NCBI GenBank assembly: GCA_018702955.1
Contig: JABJEK010000119.1
Location: 1-64,000, forward strand
DNA: 64,000 bases
DNA from: Rhodospirillaceae bacterium
Lineage (GTDB): Bacteria > Pseudomonadota > Alphaproteobacteria > UBA6615
Direction of reading: 5' to 3'
The position numbers were made by a program, and so were the translations under genes. The notes beneath the pieces are model-generated. The model was not told where the DNA came from. It saw only the letters and a list, made by a program, of their open reading frames with translations, and made no database searches. Shown here one piece after another: positions 8,520-15,929 of the stretch; positions within the stretch are counted from its first letter, which is position 1; each line of letters begins with the position of its first letter.

Positions 8520-8540
8520 AAATAATGGAATATATTATTT
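8520..8540. promoter_or_regulatory. AT-rich inverted repeat between ahpD-like and lysR-like genes
   Basis: AAATAAT (8520-8526) and ATTATTT (8534-8540) are perfect 7-base inverted repeats with a 7-base spacer. They lie in an AT-rich patch between two divergent genes, where LysR-type regulators usually bind. That the adjacent LysR protein binds here is inference. Confidence 0.45.
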
Positions 8541-8566
8541 CGTTAAACGTAATACTGGATTAGCGA

Positions 8567-9481
8567 ATGGATCGCTTGCGGGAGATGGAGGTGTTTGTCG
8601 CTGTCGTCGAGGCGGGTAGCTTCGTCGGTGCCGCGACACGTCTCAGGACTTCGCCGCCCGCCGTCACCCGCGCGGTTGCGTCCCTGGAAGATCGCCTCGG
8701 CATCCGCCTGCTCAACCGCACCACCCGCGCCTTGCGCCTGACCGATGCCGGGGAGCGTTTCGTTGAACATGCACGGCGTTTGCTGGACGACATAGAACGT
8801 GCCGAACGCGACACACTGGGAGAGGCCAGCGCGCCGGCGGGGCATCTGACCGTGACCGCGTCGGCGACCTTCGGGCGGATGGTCCTGGCGCCAATCGTCA
8901 CGGCGTTCCTGGCGGAACATCCCAAGGTGACGGCATCCGTGCGCCTGCACGACCGGGTCGTCGATTTGCTCGATGAAGGCATCGATGTCGCCGTGCGGAT
9001 CGCCGAGCTACCGGATTCGAGCCTGGTGGCACGGCGCGTGGGCGAAGTGCGCCGGCTGCTGGTCGCGAGTCCCGACTATCTGGCAAAACACGGCACGCCG
9101 GATGCCCCGGTGCAGCTCAGGGAGCATGCGGTAATCGCGTTTACGGGCCTGATGCCCGGTCATGAATGGCGCTATCAGGCTGAAGGTCGCACGCGGACGG
9201 TTGCTATCACGCCACGGCTGGAGATCAACGATGCCCTGTCGGCGCTCGCGGCGGCGGAGGCGGGGGAGGGGATCACGCCGGCCCTGTCCTACATGATTTC
9301 CGATGCGGTGGCGGCCGGCAGAATGGTGCCGGTTCTTGAGGACTGGGCACCGGCGCCGGCACCGGTACATCTGGTCCATCAGCAAGGGCGGCTGGTGCCA
9401 CCGAAGATTCGTGCCTTCATGGATTTTGCAGCACCGCGACTGGCGGCGGCGCTGGGTGATCTATCGGCCGGGCCGGATTGA
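8567..9481 (+). CDS. LysR-type transcriptional regulator
   Basis: This 304-residue protein has an N-terminal winged helix-turn-helix over residues 1-60. It reads MEVFVAVVEAGSFVGAATRL, then SPPAVTRAVASLEDRLGIRLL and NRTTR, the classic LysR pattern. From about residue 90 comes a periplasmic-binding-like effector domain of the CrgA/DhcR-like subgroup, with DLLDEGIDVAVRIAELPDSSL. Length is typical. It is transcribed away from the AhpD-like and PPOX genes, which are its probable targets, and probably from itself, since LysR genes are usually autoregulated. A dyad at 8520-8540 is a candidate operator. The ribosome binding site is weak. The inducer is unknown. Confidence 0.92.
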   Translation: MDRLREMEVFVAVVEAGSFVGAATRLRTSPPAVTRAVASLEDRLGIRLLNRTTRALRLTDAGERFVEHARRLLDDIERAERDTLGEASAPAGHLTVTASATFGRMVLAPIVTAFLAEHPKVTASVRLHDRVVDLLDEGIDVAVRIAELPDSSLVARRVGEVRRLLVASPDYLAKHGTPDAPVQLREHAVIAFTGLMPGHEWRYQAEGRTRTVAITPRLEINDALSALAAAEAGEGITPALSYMISDAVAAGRMVPVLEDWAPAPAPVHLVHQQGRLVPPKIRAFMDFAAPRLAAALGDLSAGPD

Positions 9482-9504
9482 GAAGAGCGGTGGAGCGTTG
9501 ACGG

Positions 9505-9912
9505 TTAGCCCGGCATGCGGTCAAAGCCGTCCAGGTCCGGGTCGACGGGAGTCGATTCAATCTTGCTGCTCAGAAACACGTTGAACGTCGGTCTGACTTC
9601 CGATGTCTGGTCGAGCACGCCGGCGCGGATGCTCAATGTATTCGGCCGATTTGAATTGCGGGCAAACATCTGAGAACCACAATCGGGACAGAATAGTTTC
9701 TCCAAATCCGCGCCGCTTTCCGCTTTGTGTTTGTAGGCCTTTGGCGCGCCGGAGATGTTGAGGGCTTCCTCATCAACGGTCAGCAGGGTGGCATAGGCCG
9801 CACCCGTGGCGCCCCGGCAATCAGTGCAGTGGCAGTTCGCCGCACGCATGATTTCGGTGTCCGCGTTGAAACTGATATTGCCGCACAGACATTTTCCGGA
9901 AAGTTCGGGCAT
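9505..9912 (-). CDS. GFA / CENP-V family zinc-binding protein
   Basis: This 135-residue protein carries all the cysteines of the GFA (glutathione-dependent formaldehyde-activating-like) fold. They are Cys8 and Cys10 (CLC), Cys27, Cys29 and Cys32 (CHCTDC), and Cys75 and Cys78 (FCPDC), which bind structural and catalytic zinc ions. The fold is well established, but most members have no known substrate, and the formaldehyde role of the founding enzyme has been questioned. It lies 20 bases downstream of the CmcJ-like gene on the same strand, with a purine-rich ribosome site, so the two are probably one transcript. Confidence 0.88.
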   Translation of the reverse strand: MPELSGKCLCGNISFNADTEIMRAANCHCTDCRGATGAAYATLLTVDEEALNISGAPKAYKHKAESGADLEKLFCPDCGSQMFARNSNRPNTLSIRAGVLDQTSEVRPTFNVFLSSKIESTPVDPDLDGFDRMPG

Positions 9913-9932
9913 TCTTTATCTCCTGATCGCGC

Positions 9933-10769
9933 TCAATCGTAGAGCGCGATGGTTCGGGTCTCGATCGACTGGCGCGGCGCGGCATCGGCCGGGCTCGTCG
10001 GGTCGTCGAAGGCGGTGTGGGCCGTCCAGCGGGCCCGGCCGTCGGTTTCCGTGTCGTAACATTTGAGCAGGATCAGTTCGTCGGGCTTCATCTGCGGGAA
10101 GTACACCCAGCGATGGTCGGGATTGTATTTGGTGCGATGAATCTCGCCGACCCGGTCGTCGTATTTGAGGTCCATCAGGATCATGTCGCCCTCGGCGATC
10201 GACTGGGCATCGCAGATGCCGAGCGGTGCTTCCTCGACGTTGCCGCTGATGGAGCGCCAGACATTTACATAGACATAGCGCTTCTTGAGTGCGGCTTCGG
10301 CCTCGTCGGGCGGCAACAGATCGCGCACCCGCTGGGGACCGGACTTGTCGGTGTAATCATTGTGGACGACCCGCACCGGCTCGCGCAGCTTCTTGGTTGT
10401 CCGCGTCTCTTCGTCCGCAACGCGCATCGTGTGGTCGAACACGATGACCCTTGAAGCGCCGGTTGCCTCGGCGACGATTTTTTCGACCTCGGAATTGTAG
10501 ACCGTCTCGATCTGGCTGGGGTCGAGGAAGTCGGTGACGGCGGTCGGCCGGTTGTGGAACTCGAACCCGTTACCGTCCAGCGTGATTTCTCCCGCGACCG
10601 AGCGCGCGTCATAGACCGGTACGGTGTGATGGTCAGGGGTCTCGTCGCGGCGGTTCGATTCGCCGTAGGGCGAGATATGGGTGACGGGCTTCACGCCGTT
10701 GTCGAGCACGTAGTTCATCGAGGCCTCGATGAACGGGAGATTGTGGGTGTCATATGCGGGTTGCGCCAT
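9933..10769 (-). CDS. CmcJ/NvfI-family oxidoreductase
   Basis: The start at 10769 gives 278 residues; the frame extends upstream to 10895, but that extension is basic and unlike the family. The C-terminal pattern HTAFDDP followed by RQSIETRTIA is characteristic of the CmcJ/NvfI group, which contains non-haem iron oxygenase-like enzymes such as CmcJ of cephamycin synthesis and fungal asnovolin/novofumigatonin enzymes. Other family landmarks are VYDARS, NRPTAVTDF, VFDHTMR and VHNDYT. It lies divergent to an FAD monooxygenase 145 bases away and next to a GFA protein, suggesting a small-molecule degradation or detoxification role. The real substrate is unknown. Confidence 0.8.
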   Translation of the reverse strand: MAQPAYDTHNLPFIEASMNYVLDNGVKPVTHISPYGESNRRDETPDHHTVPVYDARSVAGEITLDGNGFEFHNRPTAVTDFLDPSQIETVYNSEVEKIVAEATGASRVIVFDHTMRVADEETRTTKKLREPVRVVHNDYTDKSGPQRVRDLLPPDEAEAALKKRYVYVNVWRSISGNVEEAPLGICDAQSIAEGDMILMDLKYDDRVGEIHRTKYNPDHRWVYFPQMKPDELILLKCYDTETDGRARWTAHTAFDDPTSPADAAPRQSIETRTIALYD

Positions 10770-10914
10770 GGGACGGGCCCTTTTCACGGATGTTTTCTGG
10801 TTACCGATATCAAATAGGTTCGAGTGGGCGCGTGTCGAGAAGATTTTGTGACGAGTGCGGCGCTGTGGGCTTTTTATGGCCTTTGGCGTGTCCAACAGCT
10901 AAACCGGAAAGACC

Positions 10915-12552
10915 ATGGAAGATACGGATATTCTGATAGCCGGTGGCGGCCCGGTTGGCCTGATGGTTGCGCTTGAGCTCGCCCGTTTCGGCGTCCGTGC
11001 AATCCTCATCAACGATGGTGCGGAGACCGCGCTGCACCCGAAGGCGAACGCGATCAATGCCCGGTCGATGGAGCATTTTCGCCGCCATGGCATCGGTCCG
11101 ACACTGCGTGCCGCCGCGCTCCCGACGGACTACCCGACCGACGTCGCCTATGTGACGCGCCTGACCGGCCGCGAGCTGGCGCGTCTGAAGATGCCGTCCA
11201 GTTCGGACGCCGTGGTCGAATCCCGCGCCGGTGTGAGTCCCTATGATTGTGCCGAGCCGCCCCATCGTTGTTCCCAGATTTATCTCGAAGCGATCCTGCG
11301 CGAGGCTGCACAGGCCCGGCCGACACTGGATGTTCGGTTCGGACATCGGTTGGAAGAGTTCCGCCGCGTGGATGGCGGTGTCGTGGCGGTCATTCGTGAC
11401 CTCGCGGCCGACAATACATACGAGATTTCGGCTGCACATCTCGTGGGTGCCGACGGCGGGCGCAGCACGGTGCGACGCCAGCTCGGCATTCGATATCTGG
11501 GAGACGGCGGCGTCGAGCGGGAGATGATGGGCGGCGCGATGATGGCGACCCTGTTCCGTGCGCCGCGTGACGCGGGCTGGCTGACGATAGATTCGGCCTG
11601 GCAATACTGGGTGGTGGCGGCAGATTTGCGGGCGTTGCTGCTGACCGTCGACGGGGCTGACCAATTCACGTTACTGACGCGGATTCCCGATGATGTGGAC
11701 CCGGAGACAATTGACGACCAAGCGCTGATCAACCAGGCGGCGGGTCGACCGGTCGATGCGGAAATCATTCTTCGTCAGCCCTGGACTGCGGGGCATGAAC
11801 TGCTGGCGGAATCCTTCGGCGGTGACCGTGTCTGGTTGGTGGGCGATGCCGCACATCTGTTCACGCCAACGGGTGGCCTCGGGATGAACACGGGTATCGA
11901 CGATGCGGTTAATCTCGCCTGGAAGCTGGCGGGAGATGTGCGGGGCTGGGCCGGACCTAATCTGCTGGAGACTTATGAGGTCGACCGGCGACCCGTCGGC
12001 GCCCGCAATTTGGCCTTTGCCCGCGGGTTCGCTGAATCAATCGGTACCTTCGAAGTGGATCCATGCGTCGACGACGATACATCGAAGGGAGAGGCGGAGA
12101 GGGCGCGTCTGCGCGAGCATCTGTCGGATCATAGCAGGCGTGAGATGATCATCCCGGGGATCGCGCTCGGGGTGCGTTATGAGGACTCGGTGCTGGTCTG
12201 GCCGGACGGATCCCAGAAAGTCCCGGATGATGCCGATGCCTATGTTCCCACCGCACGGCCGGGCCATCGCGCACCCCATGTCTGGCTCGAAGACGGTGAT
12301 GCCCTGTGTGACCGGTTCGCGGACGGGTTCACCTTGTTGCGGATGGACGCGTCCGTTGATGTGGCACCGCTGTTCGTCGCGGCGGGCGTTGTGGAGCTGC
12401 CCGTTGCATTGCTCGATTTGGACGAGGCAATTGTGCAGGCGCGTTACGAAGCCGCGTTGGCACTGATTTTCCCCGACGGGCATGTGGCCTGGCGCGGCGA
12501 CGTGCTTCCGGTGGATTGTGTGGCGCTGATCGACCGGGTCCGCGGCGCCTGA
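10915..12552 (+). CDS. FAD-dependent aromatic-ring type monooxygenase
   Basis: This 545-residue flavoprotein hydroxylase is of the PHBH/PheA-MhpA class. The Rossmann FAD motif GGGPVG is at residues 10-15. The second FAD/NADPH motif is in the middle (HLVGADGGRSTVRRQLG). The ribityl-binding GDAAH with PTGGLGMNTGIDDAVNLAWK is around residues 310-335, and a thioredoxin-like C-terminal domain follows. Such enzymes hydroxylate phenols or other aromatic compounds with NAD(P)H and oxygen; the substrate here is unknown. It is divergent to the CmcJ-like gene and convergent with a GST gene 9 bases away. A ribosome site is visible as GGAAAG before the ATG. Confidence 0.9.
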   Translation: MEDTDILIAGGGPVGLMVALELARFGVRAILINDGAETALHPKANAINARSMEHFRRHGIGPTLRAAALPTDYPTDVAYVTRLTGRELARLKMPSSSDAVVESRAGVSPYDCAEPPHRCSQIYLEAILREAAQARPTLDVRFGHRLEEFRRVDGGVVAVIRDLAADNTYEISAAHLVGADGGRSTVRRQLGIRYLGDGGVEREMMGGAMMATLFRAPRDAGWLTIDSAWQYWVVAADLRALLLTVDGADQFTLLTRIPDDVDPETIDDQALINQAAGRPVDAEIILRQPWTAGHELLAESFGGDRVWLVGDAAHLFTPTGGLGMNTGIDDAVNLAWKLAGDVRGWAGPNLLETYEVDRRPVGARNLAFARGFAESIGTFEVDPCVDDDTSKGEAERARLREHLSDHSRREMIIPGIALGVRYEDSVLVWPDGSQKVPDDADAYVPTARPGHRAPHVWLEDGDALCDRFADGFTLLRMDASVDVAPLFVAAGVVELPVALLDLDEAIVQARYEAALALIFPDGHVAWRGDVLPVDCVALIDRVRGA

Positions 12553-12561
12553 CGCGCGTTC

Positions 12562-13197
12562 CTAGACGTTCGAACCTGGCCGCGCCTTGACCGCATCGAA
12601 CCAGCGCCGGGCGTTGGCCGCGTCTTCGGGCAGGGTGATTTTCAGCCAGCCGGCGAACTCGACCGCGACGAAGGCCATGATGTCGGCGGCCGAGTAATTA
12701 TCGCCCGCGAGATAATCCCGATCTGCCAGGGTCGAATCGAGCAGTTCGAAGAAATGCCCGACGCGTCGTTTGCCGCGTTCGGCCAGTTCCGGAATTTGTG
12801 CGTAATTGTGGGGGCCTGTCAGCGCCCGGTCGGCCAGGCGCTTTGCCGCGTTTCGCAAGCCTTCGCCGACGGCGAGGAAACCTTCCTGCTCGGCGCGCCA
12901 GACCCAGTCGGCGACGGCAGCCTTTTCGTTCGCGTCACGTCCGAGGAGCAACGGCTCGGGATGGGTGTCCTCCAGATAGCGCCAGCAGCCCTGGCTCGAG
13001 AAGAAGCGCTGGCCGTCATCGGTCTCGAGCACGGGCACGGTGCAAAAGGGATTGATGGCGCGGAATGCCTCGCCCATCTGTTCCTGTTCGCCCAGATTGA
13101 CCTCGACGGTCTCGATCGCCTCGCTCAGGCCTTTCTCGGCGATGAAGATGCGTACCAGACGCGGGCTCGGCGCGGTTGCGCAGTCATAGAATTTCAT
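12562..13197 (-). CDS. Glutathione S-transferase family protein
   Basis: This 211-residue protein has an N-terminal thioredoxin-like domain (residues 1-80), including the cis-proline site CTVPVLE and the glutathione-binding turn near FSSQGCWRYLED. An all-helical C-terminal domain carries the N-capping motif YSAADIMAF. The short N-terminus APSPRLVRIFIAEKG places Ser/Pro at the usual catalytic position, as in beta/zeta-like bacterial GSTs. It probably conjugates or reduces a small electrophile in the cytoplasm. It faces the FAD monooxygenase tail to tail and shares direction with the cupin gene upstream. It is one of three GST genes within 11 kb; the three differ clearly in sequence. Confidence 0.9.
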   Translation of the reverse strand: MKFYDCATAPSPRLVRIFIAEKGLSEAIETVEVNLGEQEQMGEAFRAINPFCTVPVLETDDGQRFFSSQGCWRYLEDTHPEPLLLGRDANEKAAVADWVWRAEQEGFLAVGEGLRNAAKRLADRALTGPHNYAQIPELAERGKRRVGHFFELLDSTLADRDYLAGDNYSAADIMAFVAVEFAGWLKITLPEDAANARRWFDAVKARPGSNV

Positions 13198-13257
13198 CGG
13201 TCGGGTGCCTCGTGGGAAGAAAGAAGGCCGCAGCTTAGGCGTTCAGGTGGTCTTGCT

Positions 13258-13671
13258 TCAATTGCTGGCTCCGTCTTCGTTTCCAGCATCGGCTGGCCAG
13301 TGATCGTCCACACGGACTGCCTCGTCCTCGCCGGGCCAGGGCGGCATGGTCGACAATACGAAGCGCAGCGGTTCGTCGCCGACGCTGCGGAACTGAAAAT
13401 GCGTGCCCAGCGGGATGGTCAGCGCGGTACCCGTTGTGACGTGGGTAACTTCTTCCGCGCCTTCGAACGACCGCCAGACTTCGCCATCGCCCGACAGGAC
13501 GTACCAGATTTCCTCGACCGTGCGATGGCGCACCGCAAGCGAGATCGCCCCCGGCGGTAGGGTGCAGTGGGCGAAGGTGCCGCCCGGCCGCGCGCCCAAC
13601 AGGCGAATCTCCGAACCGTCCGGCGCGATCGCGTCAATCTCGGTGCCGAGTTGCGTGGTCTCGAATGTCAT
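13258..13671 (-). CDS. Single-domain cupin protein
   Basis: The start at 13671 gives 137 residues; the frame is open to 13773, but the extra N-terminus does not look like cupin sequence. The cupin core is visible: RHRTVEEIWYVLSGDGEVW corresponds to motif 1 (His, Glu), and TIPLGTHFQFRSVGDEPLRF corresponds to motif 2 with a His. A single metal-binding barrel of this type can be a dioxygenase, an isomerase or a small sensory protein, and the function cannot be assigned. It lies 60 bases upstream of the GST on the same strand and may be co-transcribed with it. Confidence 0.85.
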   Translation of the reverse strand: MTFETTQLGTEIDAIAPDGSEIRLLGARPGGTFAHCTLPPGAISLAVRHRTVEEIWYVLSGDGEVWRSFEGAEEVTHVTTGTALTIPLGTHFQFRSVGDEPLRFVLSTMPPWPGEDEAVRVDDHWPADAGNEDGASN

Positions 13672-13783
13672 GGCGTGTCTCCGGTGAATGCCGTCGTGGC
13701 GACGACCCGAGATTTGCAGCACCTGGCCCCAGAGCGTCAAGACACGCCACGCCGTATCGAACCGCGCGGTCAACGAATGTTGG

Positions 13784-13954
13784 TCAGGCGCCGCCGATCG
13801 TGTGGTCGAAGCGAGGCAGTTCGAGTTCGGTCTCGCCGTTGTCCTTGGTACTGGCTCCTGCGCACGCGCTCAGGGCAAAGAGGGACAACAGGGTCACGCC
13901 AACAAGGAGTGACCGGCGGGTTTTCGGGTTTTGCGTCATCTGATTTTTCATCAT
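13784..13954 (-). CDS. Small lipoprotein, 56 residues
   Basis: A short frame starting at 13954 (or the ATG directly after it) encodes a basic N-terminus with Lys and Arg, a hydrophobic stretch, and the lipobox LSAC with Cys31. An acidic tail of about 25 residues (KDNGETELELPRFD) then ends the protein. This is the plan of a small outer-membrane or inner-membrane lipoprotein. The frame continues upstream to 14308, but that part is unlike protein and runs into cysG on the other strand. The ribosome site is weak. No family is recognised. It is convergent to nothing and divergent to cysG, 205 bases away. Confidence 0.65.
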   Translation of the reverse strand: MMKNQMTQNPKTRRSLLVGVTLLSLFALSACAGASTKDNGETELELPRFDHTIGGA

Positions 13955-14047
13955 GAAGTACAGGTGGGGCTTGATGGTGGGGATGCCAGCCACAGATTTG
14001 TGAGATGCCGTGCAGGCCCGCAGAATCCGCTTGTGACGGCAGCTAGG

Positions 14048-14068
14048 GCCCCAAAAACCGGGGCCCAC
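14048..14068. repeat. Strong GC hairpin in the cysG upstream region
   Basis: GGGCCCC (14048-14054) pairs with GGGGCCC (14062-14068) over a 7-base A-rich loop. It lies between the small lipoprotein gene and cysG, just before the region turns AT-rich. It could stop transcription or shape the leader of either gene. No run of T follows on the plus strand, so it is not a classic terminator. Confidence 0.4.
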
Positions 14069-14136
14069 GTTCATAATCACAAAAATATACTGGACTCTAA
14101 GATTTAATGACGTAGTTATATGTTGAATGTAATAAT

Positions 14137-14153
14137 ACACTAATAATAAGTGT
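14137..14153. promoter_or_regulatory. AT-rich promoter patch and dyad before cysG
   Basis: Bases 14080-14160 are strongly AT-rich compared with the flanking genes. ACACT (14137-14141) and AGTGT (14149-14153) form an inverted repeat ending 6 bases before the cysG ATG. No Shine-Dalgarno sequence precedes that ATG, so translation may be leaderless or weakly initiated. The dyad could be a binding site of a sulfur regulator; this is inference. Confidence 0.35.
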
Positions 14154-14159
14154 GATATA

Positions 14160-15578
14160 ATGGAAAACCTGCCGATCTTCTTCCGCCTACGTGCGCGCCC
14201 TGTCCTGCTGGTCGGCGCGGGTGAGGCTGCCGTCGCGAAGATCCGCCTGCTTCTCGCCGCGGGTGCGGATATTCGCGTCGTGGCACCCGAAGGCCTGGAT
14301 GCGTTCACGGATTGGAATGACGCGGGTCAGATTCAGTGGAGCCGTCGCGCGTTCGATCCTGCCGATGTCGCCGGCATGACCCTGGTGATCGGTGCGACGG
14401 GCGGCCATGGCGCAGATGAAGAGGTCGCCGCCGCCGCGCGTGCGGCCGGCATTCCTGTCAACATCGTCGACCGGCCCGAGCTTTCATCTTTCATTGTTCC
14501 TTCGATCGTCGATCGCTCGCCGGTGACGATCGGTATTTCCACGAACGGCACATCGCCCGTTCTGGCGCGGCGGCTGCGCGAGCAGATCGAAACACTGCTC
14601 CCGGCCAATCTTGGCAGGCTTGCCCGCTTTCTGAATAGTTTCCGAAGTGCTGTGAAGGCGAAGTTCGACAGCTTCGATTCCCGCCGCCGGCTTTGGGAAG
14701 AGATCGTCGACGGCCCCATTGCCCGCGATGTGTTGGCAGGGCGCGAATCCGCCGCGCGCGAGGCGATGCTGTCGCGTATCAACCGGCGTCAGGACAATTC
14801 GCCGGCGACAGGTCACGTGGATATCGTCGGCGCGGGCCCCGGTGACCCGGAACTTCTTACGGTAAAGGCCCTGCGGGCATTGCAGGACGCCGATCTGGTT
14901 GTCTATGACCGGCTCATCGGCGACGGGATTCTCGATCTGGTGCGCCGCGATGCGGAGCGCATCTACGTCGGTAAGGCGCGCGCCGATCATTCTGTACCCC
15001 AGGATCAGATTAATGACCTTCTGGTTGCACAGGCCCGCGCCGGCCGGCGTGTTGTCCGCCTGAAGGGCGGCGATCCGTTTGTGTTCGGGCGCGGCGGCGA
15101 AGAGCTTGAGCGTTTGCGTGCCGCGGGCGTTAGTGCAGCCGTGATCCCGGGGATTACGGCGGCGACCGGCTGTGCGGCATCCGCGGGATTGCCCCTGACC
15201 CATCGTGACCATGCCTCGGCGGTCACCTTCGTGACCGGCCATGGCGTCGACGGTGAGCCCGATGTGGATTGGGCCGCGTTGTCCGGTTCGCGCCATACCC
15301 TGGTCGTCTATATGGGCGTGTCCCGGGCCGGCAGCCTGGCCGCCCAACTCATGGACCATGGCCGCGCGCCCGAGACACCGATCGCGATTATCGAGAACGG
15401 CACGCGTCCCGACGAACGGGTCATTGTCGGCACACTGGAGAGCGTCCCATCGCTGGTACGCACCGCGCAGGTGGGCGCGCCCGCCCTGATTGTGATCGGC
15501 GAGGTGGCGGCGTTGGCCGATGCTGCGCGTGAACTCGCATTCAACACGGCGAATATCTCAAATGCCCAGGCCGTCTAG
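14160..15578 (+). CDS. cysG: Siroheme synthase CysG (SUMT / precorrin-2 dehydrogenase / ferrochelatase)
   Basis: This 472-residue fusion has the CysG plan. The N-terminal part carries the NAD site VGAGEAAVAKIRLLLAAGA, then the SFIVPSIVDRSPVTIGIST region of precorrin-2 dehydrogenase / sirohydrochlorin ferrochelatase. From about residue 218, uroporphyrinogen-III C-methyltransferase begins with VDIVGAGPGDPELLT. It continues with VRLKGGDPFVFGRGGEE, PGITAATGCAASAGLPLTHR and VTGHG, the SAM-binding signatures. It turns uroporphyrinogen III into siroheme, the cofactor of the sulfite reductase encoded just downstream. It is the first gene of a five-gene sulfur assimilation operon, 12 bases before DUF2849. 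Its N-terminus aligns well with E. coli CysG, supporting the start. Confidence 0.95.
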   Translation: MENLPIFFRLRARPVLLVGAGEAAVAKIRLLLAAGADIRVVAPEGLDAFTDWNDAGQIQWSRRAFDPADVAGMTLVIGATGGHGADEEVAAAARAAGIPVNIVDRPELSSFIVPSIVDRSPVTIGISTNGTSPVLARRLREQIETLLPANLGRLARFLNSFRSAVKAKFDSFDSRRRLWEEIVDGPIARDVLAGRESAAREAMLSRINRRQDNSPATGHVDIVGAGPGDPELLTVKALRALQDADLVVYDRLIGDGILDLVRRDAERIYVGKARADHSVPQDQINDLLVAQARAGRRVVRLKGGDPFVFGRGGEELERLRAAGVSAAVIPGITAATGCAASAGLPLTHRDHASAVTFVTGHGVDGEPDVDWAALSGSRHTLVVYMGVSRAGSLAAQLMDHGRAPETPIAIIENGTRPDERVIVGTLESVPSLVRTAQVGAPALIVIGEVAALADAARELAFNTANISNAQAV

Positions 15579-15590
15579 GAGAGAGAACAG

Positions 15591-15917
15591 ATGACGCAGC
15601 AGGTGATTTCGGCAAATCGGTTGGGCGACGGGCTCGTCGTCTATCTGGCCGCAGACAATAACTGGTCCGAGTTGATCTCGGGCAGCGTGATCGCGATGGA
15701 CGAGGCCACCGCGGACGCGATGCTCGCCGAGGCGAGACAGGCCGAGCAGGACCGGCTCATCGTCGATCCCTACCTGATTGATGTGGCCGAGCTGGATGGC
15801 GAGGTTCGTCCCATCAAGTACCGGGAATTCATTCGCGCGACCGGGCCCAGTGTGCGGCCTGATCTGAGCAAGCAGAAATACGTGCCCGACACGAATTCGA
15901 ACGCAACGGGCGCCTAG
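15591..15917 (+). CDS. DUF2849 protein of the sulfite reduction operon
   Basis: This 108-residue protein is placed between cysG and the sulfite reductase gene, as DUF2849 proteins are in many alphaproteobacteria. It starts with QQVISANRLGDGLVVYL and contains a long acidic helix (DEATADAMLAEARQAEQDRL), followed by VDPYLIDV and PIKYREFIR. It has no cysteine pair and no membrane segment, so it is unlikely to be an electron carrier; a chaperone or assembly role is only a guess. A good ribosome site (AGGAGAG) precedes the ATG. Spacing to its neighbours is 12 bases on each side, implying co-transcription. Confidence 0.85.
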   Translation: MTQQVISANRLGDGLVVYLAADNNWSELISGSVIAMDEATADAMLAEARQAEQDRLIVDPYLIDVAELDGEVRPIKYREFIRATGPSVRPDLSKQKYVPDTNSNATGA

Positions 15918-15929
15918 AGGAAAAGTCGC

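Noticed and set aside
14156..14161. TATAAT over the cysG start codon
   Set aside because: A -10 box there would start transcription inside the coding sequence; the AT-rich context explains the match.
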